Below are positions 1 through 6,700 of a DNA stretch of 10,889 nt, one piece after another (the stretch's first letter is position 1; every line of letters begins with the position of its first letter). Under the pieces are notes generated by a model. It was not told the DNA's origin, searched no databases, and saw nothing but the letters and a program-made list of their open reading frames with translations. Position numbers and translations under genes: made by a program. This stretch comes from VMCP01 sp964527775. GTDB lineage: Bacteria > Bacteroidota > Bacteroidia > NS11-12g > UBA955. The DNA is taken from contig CAZGQS010000039.1 of assembly GCA_964527775.1 (NCBI GenBank), positions 1 to 10,889 on the forward strand, given 5' to 3'.

Positions 1-10
1 GTTGAAACTC

Positions 11-55
11 TGGTGCTGATGGGCGGAATCGAACCGTCGACCTACTGATTACGAA
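11..55 (-). repeat. attL: displaced tRNA-Thr 3' end
   Basis: This is identical over 45 bp to 10835-10879. On the minus strand it reads from the anticodon loop to the terminal CCA of tRNA-Thr, but the sequence on the 5' side (56 onward) is AT-rich and does not continue the tRNA. It is the original chromosomal 3' end, cut off from its gene by insertion. Only bases 1-10 are host flank. Confidence 0.93.
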
Positions 56-83
56 ATATACAATCAATTATATAAATCATTGA

Positions 84-113
84 TTTAAAACGATATTATT
101 TCATAGTAGTCAA
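84..113 (-). promoter_or_regulatory. putative minus-strand promoter active on the excised circle
   Basis: On the minus strand, TTGACT (113-108) and TTTAAA (89-84) are 18 bp apart. A perfect TATAAT also lies at 72-67, without a good -35. In the integrated form this promoter would read out into the host flank. In the excised circle it would read through attP into the integrase, about 75 bp beyond the promoter. Confidence 0.35.
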
Positions 114-266
114 GTAAGTAGTATAGTATGAATTGCCACTTTAGCAATAAAACTAGTCTGGTTTTCATGACTTTGGGGATAGTAACCCAATCTTTTTATT
201 GGCAGGCGCTAATCATTTCCGACTAAAGATCTCAAACTTGCCATCCCCCTCGATCTCAATACCATC

Positions 267-293
267 CCACCTCCTTTAACGAAAACGAGGTGG
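267..293 (+). promoter_or_regulatory. SD-sequestering hairpin before the H-NS-like gene
   Basis: ccacctc (267-273) pairs perfectly with gaggtgg (287-293), which is the ribosome binding site of the gene starting at 298. The loop is 13 nt. The upstream arm continues as cacctccttt, resembling the anti-SD tail of 16S rRNA. The structure should lower translation until it is opened, but no ligand or trigger is recognisable. Confidence 0.5.
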
Positions 294-297
294 ACGC

Positions 298-573
298 ATG
301 CAAGACAACAACTCATCCTTAACCCAATTGCACAAACTCATTCGATCCCTTCGCAAACAGGAAATCGAGCAGATCCAACAGCAGTATGGCGATGCTCTTA
401 AACAGATTGCATCTATTGCGAGGGAAAACAACTTATCTCTCGAACATATTCAGATTGCGTTGTCGGTTCGAATACCGAGAGAGGAGAGGCAAGAACGAGT
501 TCCGAAAAAAATTCGCAAGAAACGAGATGACGAGATGACAGACTTTTCCGTACACGATTCGGGGATCAAATAA
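298..573 (+). CDS. short H-NS-like coiled-coil protein lacking the DNA-binding tail
   Basis: This 91-aa protein has a helical, charged N-terminal region (about residues 8-50) with the pattern of the H-NS family dimerisation domain: repeated hydrophobic positions with K/R/E/Q, then an ENNLSLEHI stretch like the A-E-Y/H-G-L-T-x-x-D-L element of betaproteobacterial H-NS proteins. It then has a basic stretch (VPKKIRKKR, about residues 68-76), but the family's C-terminal DNA-binding motif (YRDP...GRGxxPxW) is absent. Known truncated relatives (H-NST) sit on tRNA-borne islands and poison host H-NS by mixed oligomers; that role is inferred here. The start is set by aggtgg 5-8 bases upstream. The gene is convergent with 748-1839. 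It could instead be an unrelated small coiled-coil protein. Confidence 0.6.
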   Translation: MQDNNSSLTQLHKLIRSLRKQEIEQIQQQYGDALKQIASIARENNLSLEHIQIALSVRIPREERQERVPKKIRKKRDDEMTDFSVHDSGIK

Positions 574-653
574 AAATTGTCTTGTGCTGGATTTTTCAAT
601 CGTATCACTGGAGATATCCACAATTCGCAACACAGAATAGTTCAAAATTCTTT

Positions 654-731
654 GCAGACTTATATGTAGTAACCGCGACTTGATATGACAGTTACCCGAT
701 TTGATCGATATAGTTGTTGGATCAAGTCTGC
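654..731. repeat. nested inverted repeats between convergent genes
   Basis: gcagactt (654-661) is the exact reverse complement of aagtctgc (724-731). Inside are gtaac/gttac (669-673, 691-695) and ttgatc/gatcaa (701-706, 720-725), the latter partly exclusive with the outer stem. The structure sits at the junction of two convergent genes and could slow or terminate transcription from both sides, although there is no U-run. The 174-bp gap (574-747) holds nothing else I can support. Confidence 0.35.
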
Positions 732-747
732 ACTATTACTACAAAGA

Positions 748-1839
748 TTAAAATGGTTTCTCCTCTCCTTTACATTTTTCAGATACCAGGGTCCATCCGC
801 GTCGCAATCTATCAACACTGCATCGATCACTTTCACATTCAAAGACACTAGGCAATCCTTCGATTTGAGAATGAAATTTGGTGTAATTATTTTGATCAAA
901 AAAATCGAGACTTTTTACCCCAAAAGATTTGCTAAATCTGACAGTCTGAAAATTACCGGAATTCAAATTCAATCCGCCAGAAAAAATCGAATTGATTTCT
1001 TTCATAATCGGTCGCTTGACGCCGAATGTATTTAATTGTCTTTCCGCATCAAGATTTGATAAAAAAAGAATCGCTTTTTGATGACTTTTATCGATTGCCA
1101 ATCTGTAGTAACACCCATCTTTTACAAATTTAGACGGATACCAAAACATCATTCCGGTTGAATCTTCTTCAAACCCCGATGCGTAATTTAAAACCTGAGC
1201 AACAACATCTTCTTTTGCTCGCTGACGCTGCTCGGTCACAAATTTTTTATGGGCATTATCTAGTTCGATTTTATAATTTTTTACAGAAGAATCAACTCTA
1301 CTCTTCGCCTTTTCTAAAAAATTATTGATTGCTTTTTTAAACGCCTTATCATGCTCGCGTGAAAACTCACTCTTTGGAATGCCACCACTTAGAAATTTTT
1401 TTTGCAGATCTTTCAATGACTCAAATTCACTGTCAGATATTTGAAAAACCTCACCTACTATTGCATTTGCAAAATCAAAGAGCGCGTCAAAATTTTCGCT
1501 TTGGTTAAAATTCTTTAACATCTCGCTAAAATTTTTTATAAACCCTGTGCAGAATGCTAGTTTCGGAGAATCATTAAGAAAAAAGAAATAGGTTTGAATA
1601 TCTTCTGTATCGGTTTTGTTCACAAAAGATATTGTTTCATTATATTTTTTCTTACCGATATTTTCTCTTCTTTTTACTTCATCAGAAGTAATAGTATTGA
1701 CAAATTGTGAGCATGGAAAAATTTGCTGCATATGTAGATCAAGTGGGTCTTTTTTCTGGGATGCGGCGTTGCTTATATGAATTACACCAAGATATAAAAT
1801 TAGACAAAGGAAAAATATTTTCTTTTTCATATGCTTCAT
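748..1839 (-). CDS. Sec-exported protein of unknown function
   Basis: This 363-aa protein has a clear N-terminal signal peptide: basic MKHMKKK, a hydrophobic core FFLCLILYLGVIHI, and a signal-peptidase I site near SNA-A (about residue 25). The mature part is Lys/Asn/Phe-rich with a helical, charged middle (about residues 165-210) and six cysteines, an even number that suits disulfides in the periplasm or outside. A later section includes MMFWYPS and GCYYRL. There is no lipobox and no transmembrane helix after the signal. I do not recognise the family. The start could also be the second Met (residue 4). The first ATG follows aggtga closely. The gene is more AT-rich than the neighbouring recombinase and adhesin genes, suggesting a separate origin. 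It diverges from the serine recombinase gene and shares its upstream region. Confidence 0.72.
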   Translation of the reverse strand: MKHMKKKIFFLCLILYLGVIHISNAASQKKDPLDLHMQQIFPCSQFVNTITSDEVKRRENIGKKKYNETISFVNKTDTEDIQTYFFFLNDSPKLAFCTGFIKNFSEMLKNFNQSENFDALFDFANAIVGEVFQISDSEFESLKDLQKKFLSGGIPKSEFSREHDKAFKKAINNFLEKAKSRVDSSVKNYKIELDNAHKKFVTEQRQRAKEDVVAQVLNYASGFEEDSTGMMFWYPSKFVKDGCYYRLAIDKSHQKAILFLSNLDAERQLNTFGVKRPIMKEINSIFSGGLNLNSGNFQTVRFSKSFGVKSLDFFDQNNYTKFHSQIEGLPSVFECESDRCSVDRLRRGWTLVSEKCKGEEKPF

Positions 1840-1903
1840 AAATCACCTGTCGAGAAGTTTTTGATTATTACGAATCATTTGAGAGAATCTAGCAACGATA
1901 AGA

Positions 1904-1934
1904 TTGATACAGGTATTTTTACACCCCGTATAGT
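1904..1934 (+). promoter_or_regulatory. possible promoter for the serine recombinase
   Basis: TTGATA (1904-1909) and TATAGT (1929-1934) each match the sigma-70 consensus at five of six positions, but the spacer is 19 bp, longer than the ideal 17. It would start transcription near 1941, just before the palindrome and the SD hairpin. Confidence 0.35.
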
Positions 1935-1955
1935 TTTCAAACACGTGCTTGCCAA
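1927..1955 (-). promoter_or_regulatory. promoter for the exported-protein gene
   Basis: On the minus strand, TTGGCA (1955-1950) and TATACG (1932-1927) are separated by 17 bp. It overlaps the -10 of the opposing promoter, so the two divergent promoters would compete. Confidence 0.4.
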
Positions 1956-1956
1956 C

Positions 1957-1970
1957 CTGACCTCGGTCAG
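1957..1970. promoter_or_regulatory. 14-bp palindrome, operator or recombinase-site candidate
   Basis: ctgacc-tc-ggtcag is a perfect inverted repeat with a 2-bp centre. It lies just upstream of the minus-strand -35 and just downstream of the plus-strand -10, a good place for an operator acting on both genes. It could also be a binding site of the adjacent serine recombinase, whose family cuts with a 2-bp stagger. Confidence 0.4.
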
Positions 1971-1971
1971 T

Positions 1972-2006
1972 ACCCTCCAAATCGTCGTTCTGATATCTGG
2001 GAGGGT
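1972..2006 (+). promoter_or_regulatory. SD-sequestering hairpin before the serine recombinase
   Basis: accctcc (1972-1978) pairs perfectly with ggagggt (2000-2006), which contains the strong SD of the gene at 2013. The loop is 21 nt. The design is the same as the hairpin at 267-293. Confidence 0.5.
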
Positions 2007-2012
2007 TTCTTC

Positions 2013-2696
2013 ATGTCCACAGTCTACGGTTACGTTCGGGTTTCGTCCATCGCCCAGGTCGATGGGGAGTCTCTAGACACACAGTCAAAACAAATACAGT
2101 CCTACGTCGTGTCCAAAGGTTGGACGGTCAATCTGCAGAACATCTACGTAGAGGCAGGTGTCAGCGGCGGAACTGACTTTCAAGATCGTCCTGAAGGTCA
2201 CAACCTGATATCGGTTCTGCAATCAGGTGACACGGTAATCTTCACGAAACTTGATCGCGCGTTTCGTAATGTAAGAAATGCATTCAATACTCTGCACGAC
2301 CTCAAAGAGCGAGGTGTCAATGTTCATTTCTTGGACTTGGGCGGTGAGGTAACTGGCAACGGCGTGGGAGCAATCGTATTTGCTGTCATGTCCAGTTTCG
2401 CGTCATTTGAGCGGGAGCGCATCGCAACTCGTATTCGTGAAGTCAAGCAGATGCAGAAGGCACAGGGAAAGTTCGTTGGAGGACGACGGGCGTTCGGTTT
2501 CGAGGTGTTGGATGGAGTAAAAGTGCCCAAAGACGATGAGCAAAAGATCATCTCTGAGATGCGATTAATGAAATCCTCTGGTTCAAGTCTAAAAGACATT
2601 CAGACCTGGTTAAAGTCAGAGAAGAAGATAATTTTTTCGAGAATGGGGGTTAGGGGAATACTGAAATCAGAAAACCAATTGAACAAAGTCTCGTGA
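2013..2696 (+). CDS. small serine recombinase (resolvase/invertase family)
   Basis: The 227-aa protein carries a serine-recombinase catalytic domain at residues 3-145. YVRVSS places the nucleophile at Ser11, KLDRAFR (79-85) gives the two conserved arginines after Asp81, and SSFASFERER (127-136) is the start of the long E helix. GGRRAFGFEV (about 156-165) leads into a short C-terminal helical region (175-220) that probably binds DNA, although it is not the canonical Hin-type helix-turn-helix. Length fits resolvases and invertases rather than large serine integrases. The SD ggagg is 8 bases from the ATG. As the element already has a tyrosine integrase, this enzyme more likely resolves dimers or inverts or deletes a segment. 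Its target is unknown; two TC-centred palindromes in the window are candidates. Confidence 0.88.
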   Translation: MSTVYGYVRVSSIAQVDGESLDTQSKQIQSYVVSKGWTVNLQNIYVEAGVSGGTDFQDRPEGHNLISVLQSGDTVIFTKLDRAFRNVRNAFNTLHDLKERGVNVHFLDLGGEVTGNGVGAIVFAVMSSFASFERERIATRIREVKQMQKAQGKFVGGRRAFGFEVLDGVKVPKDDEQKIISEMRLMKSSGSSLKDIQTWLKSEKKIIFSRMGVRGILKSENQLNKVS

Positions 2697-2801
2697 TCGT
2701 TTGTGATACTGCCTTCGCACTTCCTGTGAGAACTGCTTTCCCGCCATGCTAGGTCATCAGGATAAATAAATACAAGATCTATCAAAACTCTTGGAGACCG
2801 A

Positions 2802-2972
2802 ATGAAAAACAAAGAAAACTTATCAACGAACTTGCACCTCAGAATTTCACCGGGAATGAGAGAAAAAATTACAGAGATTGCTAACTCTTACGGCATGAAG
2901 AATTCAACTCTATCAAGGATAATTTTGATGCGTCACCTGAACGAATATTCAAAGAATAGGTTATTTGCTTGA
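2802..2972 (+). CDS. ribbon-helix-helix DNA-binding protein (Arc/CopG-like)
   Basis: This 56-aa protein fits the ribbon-helix-helix fold closely: an N-terminal strand with alternating residues (NLHLRIS, about 10-16), helix A (about 18-31, MREKITEIANSYG) and helix B after a Ser/Thr cap (about 35-49, STLSRIILMRHLNEY). Such proteins dimerise and bind operators through the paired strands; the family includes Arc, CopG, antitoxins and relaxosome accessory proteins. The start follows ggaga by 4 bases. The stop TGA overlaps the next ATG by one base (TGATG), so translation of the next gene is probably coupled. It likely represses its own operon. An antitoxin role is possible but not shown. Confidence 0.8.
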   Translation: MKNKENLSTNLHLRISPGMREKITEIANSYGMKNSTLSRIILMRHLNEYSKNRLFA

Positions 2973-3163
2973 TGATTAGAGAACTACAAATCCTTGATCG
3001 AGAACTAAGAAAAGCAAACAATACGATGTTGTTCCGCAGGGACTTCCAATTGTATGAGAGGGACTTTTTGAGGGATGCAAAGAAATTTCTCTCGTCTGTT
3101 GAAAAGTCTGCAAAGAAAGAAAAATTAAACAACGTAATTTTGATCGCAATCACTAGATCTTAA
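2972..3163 (+). CDS. small charged helical protein, middle gene of the ribbon-helix-helix operon
   Basis: I do not recognise this 63-aa protein. It is rich in Arg, Lys, Glu and Leu, reads as two amphipathic helices (about residues 2-17 and 24-50), has no cysteine or signal peptide, and ends with a more hydrophobic VILIAI stretch. The ATG at 2972 overlaps the stop of the preceding gene; a TTG one codon earlier is possible. There is little SD, which fits coupling to upstream translation. Its stop overlaps the next start (TAATG). The position directly behind a ribbon-helix-helix gene is typical of toxin-antitoxin pairs, but no toxin family motif is visible, so that is only a possibility. Confidence 0.6.
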   Translation: MIRELQILDRELRKANNTMLFRRDFQLYERDFLRDAKKFLSSVEKSAKKEKLNNVILIAITRS

Positions 3164-3477
3164 TGTCAATATCCCTTGCACAATTGCGAAAACAATACCT
3201 TTCAAGGAATTCCGAAAGATATCTTAGAAAACTTGAGAGAAAAATATTCGATGGTGAAAACATTTCGAAGAAAGCGCTCATAGAGGCAATCCGTAGGTTC
3301 GTTTGCGCGAAACTCAAATGTACCTCTTTGGGCACAGAGGAAATTGTTGCTTTCAGTGATCTGACTCTGAATTTGTCTGCAATTGCGGAAAAAGTTTTTG
3401 AGTATGGCGAGTCTGCAGCAGACAAAATCTCTTCACTTTCCTTCTCTATTGAGACCGCCGAACCGTTTCAGAAATGA
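3163..3477 (+). CDS. hypothetical protein, last gene of the ribbon-helix-helix operon
   Basis: I do not recognise this 104-aa protein. The N-terminal 50 residues are basic and helical (LRKQYLSRN, YLRKLERKI, ALIEAIRRFV), followed by a Thr/Ser-containing mixed region (LGTEEIVAFSDLTLNL) and a second helix (AIAEKVFEYGESAADKI). There are two cysteines at about 48 and 53 and no signal peptide. It starts inside the stop codon of the preceding gene (TAATG), so three consecutive genes are linked by stop/start overlaps and probably form one functional unit. Its 3' end overlaps the convergent gene at 3468-3677 by 10 bp. Confidence 0.62.
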   Translation: MSISLAQLRKQYLSRNSERYLRKLERKIFDGENISKKALIEAIRRFVCAKLKCTSLGTEEIVAFSDLTLNLSAIAEKVFEYGESAADKISSLSFSIETAEPFQK

Positions 3478-3677
3478 TCTTCCTCGCGATCTTTCGGATC
3501 CGCTGATCGTACTCCCCACTTATCAATTGCTTCACTCAATGTCCATTCCTCGCCATCAAGGATTGGAATGTTGATATGCGCCGGATCTTTAAATGAAACC
3601 GATGCACTTCGTCCTAATTTCTTCTCAGCACCGAGCGTCTCAATAGTTCTAAACTTTGTATATTTTGTGTCGATCAT
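3468..3677 (-). CDS. small hypothetical protein
   Basis: This 69-aa reading frame has plausible protein composition: LGRSASVSFKDPAHINIP, then LDGEEWTLSEAIDKWGV and an acidic tail DREEDHF. It lies convergent to the ribbon-helix-helix operon (10-bp overlap) and divergent from the adhesin gene, 33 bp away. No convincing SD precedes the ATG, and I do not recognise the family. The alternative is that this stretch is simply the leader of the adhesin gene. Confidence 0.45.
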   Translation of the reverse strand: MIDTKYTKFRTIETLGAEKKLGRSASVSFKDPAHINIPILDGEEWTLSEAIDKWGVRSADPKDREEDHF

Positions 3678-3710
3678 GAACCGGGGAAGTCTAATAACGT
3701 TGCTTATTGA

Positions 3711-6700
3711 ATGGTGTGGGAAAGTAAATCGTTTTCGGATTGCAAATATACGATTCTGTTCGTAAGGGTAAGTTTTGCCATTTTACTTATCATATGTACC
3801 AGTTTGGCAATATGTGATGATGGATACGTCAGATACCCGCGCCCCTCATCTGCGGAAAGAGATGGATCATCCGAAAAATTAATTAAAAGAAATGAATCCC
3901 TCGGTGACTCTCTTGCCGACGACACACAAGAAGACTTGCTTGAGTCGAAGGGTTACGTTTTTTTCCCGCCCAGAGAGAAGAATCGCAAATCCATCGTCAC
4001 AAAATCTGTATCGACACAAGAAACATCGTTAGATGCGACACAGCAAGTTCAGCAACCCATGCAGGATTTGCCAGATTTGCAAACGACTAATGCTGATTCA
4101 TTTGAGAGAGATGTATCAATCAAGGTGTCACCGGTCGCAAACATAGTACCGCCACCAGGAAACTCTAAATCAGGACCTCCCAATGAAGCGAAGTTGAATC
4201 CAACGGTTGAGTTTAAATTTAACGAAAGTACTCGAGCACAGTTTACAGAAAATCATGCAAATTTTGAGCATAAGGACATTCTTCGGGGCGAAACCACTCA
4301 CCTTCAAGTAGGAAGAGATTCATTTGGGAATACCGTTGTTGGAGGAAAAATAGGCAAGATTGTTAATAACAATTTTGCAGTTGGTGCAAACGTTTCATTC
4401 TCAGACAAAAGGAACGATCTCAATGTATCAGGCGCACTATTTAATGACTCCAAGAGAATTCAAATCCGAGGATCTCTTGGATTGATGCGAGGTTCTCAGG
4501 GGGTAAATTTCTACTCTGGGTACTCTAATGTTGATTTGCAGCAAGTAAGTCGATTGCTGGCAATTTCATATTTGCCTGAGTTATCGGAATCGCAGATTTT
4601 TGAACTCGTTGGAATTAAAGTTTGGGACTCTCAAGCAAAGCAATTGTCTATGCTTGATGGCAGATATGTTTCAACTGAAACTACCAATTCTTACGACACT
4701 TACCTTGATCCTAGAAGACTGTCTGAGGGCAAGTTGTATGGATACTCAGGCACAGTTAGGTTAAGACTTGGGACGAATTTCTCGATTGAACACTCGCTCG
4801 GACGAGAAAGACTTTATTTTCCTTTCGCGGACGGAACATTCGAAGATAAGCAAAAAGTTTATTCGAGCACTGTATTGAAATGGGCATTAAACGAACGCTC
4901 AAGTGCCCAAATTGGATTGTCGTCCGGTGCTTTTGAACGTAAAGAGAGTTTGGACTTCACATACGATGGGTTAACTCTAAGCATCTTAAATGCGGAAGGA
5001 CTTGCCGGGCAAAAAGATTATTGGTCAGCAGGAATTGCATATAACTTGACCCATCAGAGATCGAAAGGTTTCTCAACCTTAGGTGCATCACCATCGAGAA
5101 ACGGTACAGTGAGTGTCATGTCGGTCTTGGAATCGATATCGTCAAGACCAACAGAGTTTCCACAAACATTTACCGTTAAGAATGATCCTACGTCAGTAAG
5201 GTTGGTATCTTCGATTGCAAAGGGCGTAATTTCATGGCAATCGACAGGATCCCTAGGTACTTTCTACGATAGTGCTTCACCGTCGAGACAGAGCATCTCC
5301 ATTCAATTGCAATCTTCAAATTCCAATGGATATGCAGTCTCATACGCAACATCCGTTACGAGCGGAACACTCCCGCCTGGTCTGACGATTAGTCCGAGTG
5401 GACTCATATCGGGCAGCGCGGCAGCAGTCAATGCTGATACTACCTATACGTTTCAAGTCACAGCAAAATCTAGCGGAGCGGTAGATGTTGTAAGTGCCCC
5501 ATTGTCCATAACAATCAAAGCACCAAACACAATCGTTTGGAATTCAATTGGGTCGCTGGGTGATTTCAATGATTCGGTAGCACCCTCAAGAGCAAACGTC
5601 CAGATTCAACTATCAGCGTCTTCAAGTTCTGGCGCAGCGGTTACTTTTGGAACAACACTTGCGAGTGGCGCTCTTCCACCCGGATTAAGTATTTCTTCTG
5701 CTGGATTGATATCAGGCACTGCTGCAGCAGTTGCTTCTGATACTACGTATTCATTTACGATTAATGCACATGCTACCGATGCGCCTGTTTCTACAAGTCA
5801 GACGCTAACAATAACGATTAGAAAACCTCAATCGATCATTTGGACATCGTTTGGATCTCTTGGCACCTTCAACGATAGCGCTTTTCCTTCAAGAAGCAAT
5901 ATCAGTATACAGTTACAGTCATCAAGTACAAATGGTGGAGCAATCACATATAGCACGACACTTGCCAGTGGGTCTTTGCCGAGCGGATTAACTTTGTCAT
6001 CATCGGGATTGATTTCTGGAACTGCGAATGCCGTTTTGACGGATACAACGTACAATTTTTCAGTAGTGGCATCTTCACCCAATGTACCATCGTCAACGAG
6101 TTCTAATCTGAGCATAACAATTAAAGCGGCAAATGCCATTACTTGGAATTCTTCTGGACTCCTAGGAACGTTTAACGAATCATCGTCTCCTTCAAGGTCA
6201 AGTATTTCAATACAACTCGCAGCAACATCAAGTACTGGCAGTCCAATTACCTTTGACACCACCCTTGCCAGCGGGGCGCTGCCACCCGGGTTGACGCTAT
6301 CTTCTAGTGGACTTATTTCCGGAACTGCTGCTGCGGTCTCGTCTGACACTACATACTCCTTTGCGGTGACCGCAAATAGTCTTGACTCTCAACCTACAAC
6401 AAGTCCCACATTAACCATCGTCGTAAAGAGTCCTGATGCGATCACTTGGGTTTCGTCTGGGTCGATTGGATCGTTCAATGATGCGTTCGCGCCATCCAGA
6501 TCATCTGTAAGTATTCAACTAGTCGCAATATCTGCATCTGGTGACGCTGTTGTCTACAACACGACATTAGTATCTGGAAGTCTTCCGCCGGGACTGACTC
6601 TAAGTTCCACAGGACTGATTACCGGCACTGCATCTGCGGTTTCGTCAGATACAACTTTTTCATTTAGAGTTGCAGCATCAACTGCTAATTCTGGATCAAT

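Larger units (their letters stand above)
56..297. other. left-end non-coding region with candidate integrase sites
   Basis: This stretch of 242 bp has no supportable gene. It holds a 13-bp segment, tcattgatttaaa (77-89), whose two overlapping 10-bp halves recur at the right end as tcattgattt (10813-10822) and ttgatttaaa (10825-10834). It also holds an inverted repeat aatcaat/attgatt (62-68, 79-85) and the motif agtagtatag (117-126), which recurs inside the integrase start. These are candidate arm-type integrase or excisionase sites. The right half leads into the SD hairpin of the next gene. Confidence 0.5.

Noticed and set aside
128..226. 32-aa plus-strand frame near the left end
   Set aside because: No ribosome binding site, and it sits among candidate integrase sites.
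209..265. 18-aa minus-strand frame behind a strong-looking aaaggaggtg
   Set aside because: The SD-like match is the reverse complement of the anti-SD arm of the hairpin at 267-293, spacing to the ATG is too short, and the peptide is tiny.
685..1035. 116-aa plus-strand open frame
   Set aside because: Lies antisense over the 3' end of the exported-protein gene, which has a signal peptide and good coding character.
3568..3765. 65-aa plus-strand frame upstream of the adhesin
   Set aside because: Overlaps both the minus-strand 69-aa frame and the adhesin start in another frame, with no SD; considered as a frameshifted adhesin leader, but the adhesin already has its own signal segment.
5828..6349. 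173-aa antisense open frame inside the adhesin repeats
   Set aside because: It is the mirror of repetitive Ser/Thr/Gly codons; its own sequence repeats with the same period, so it is a shadow.
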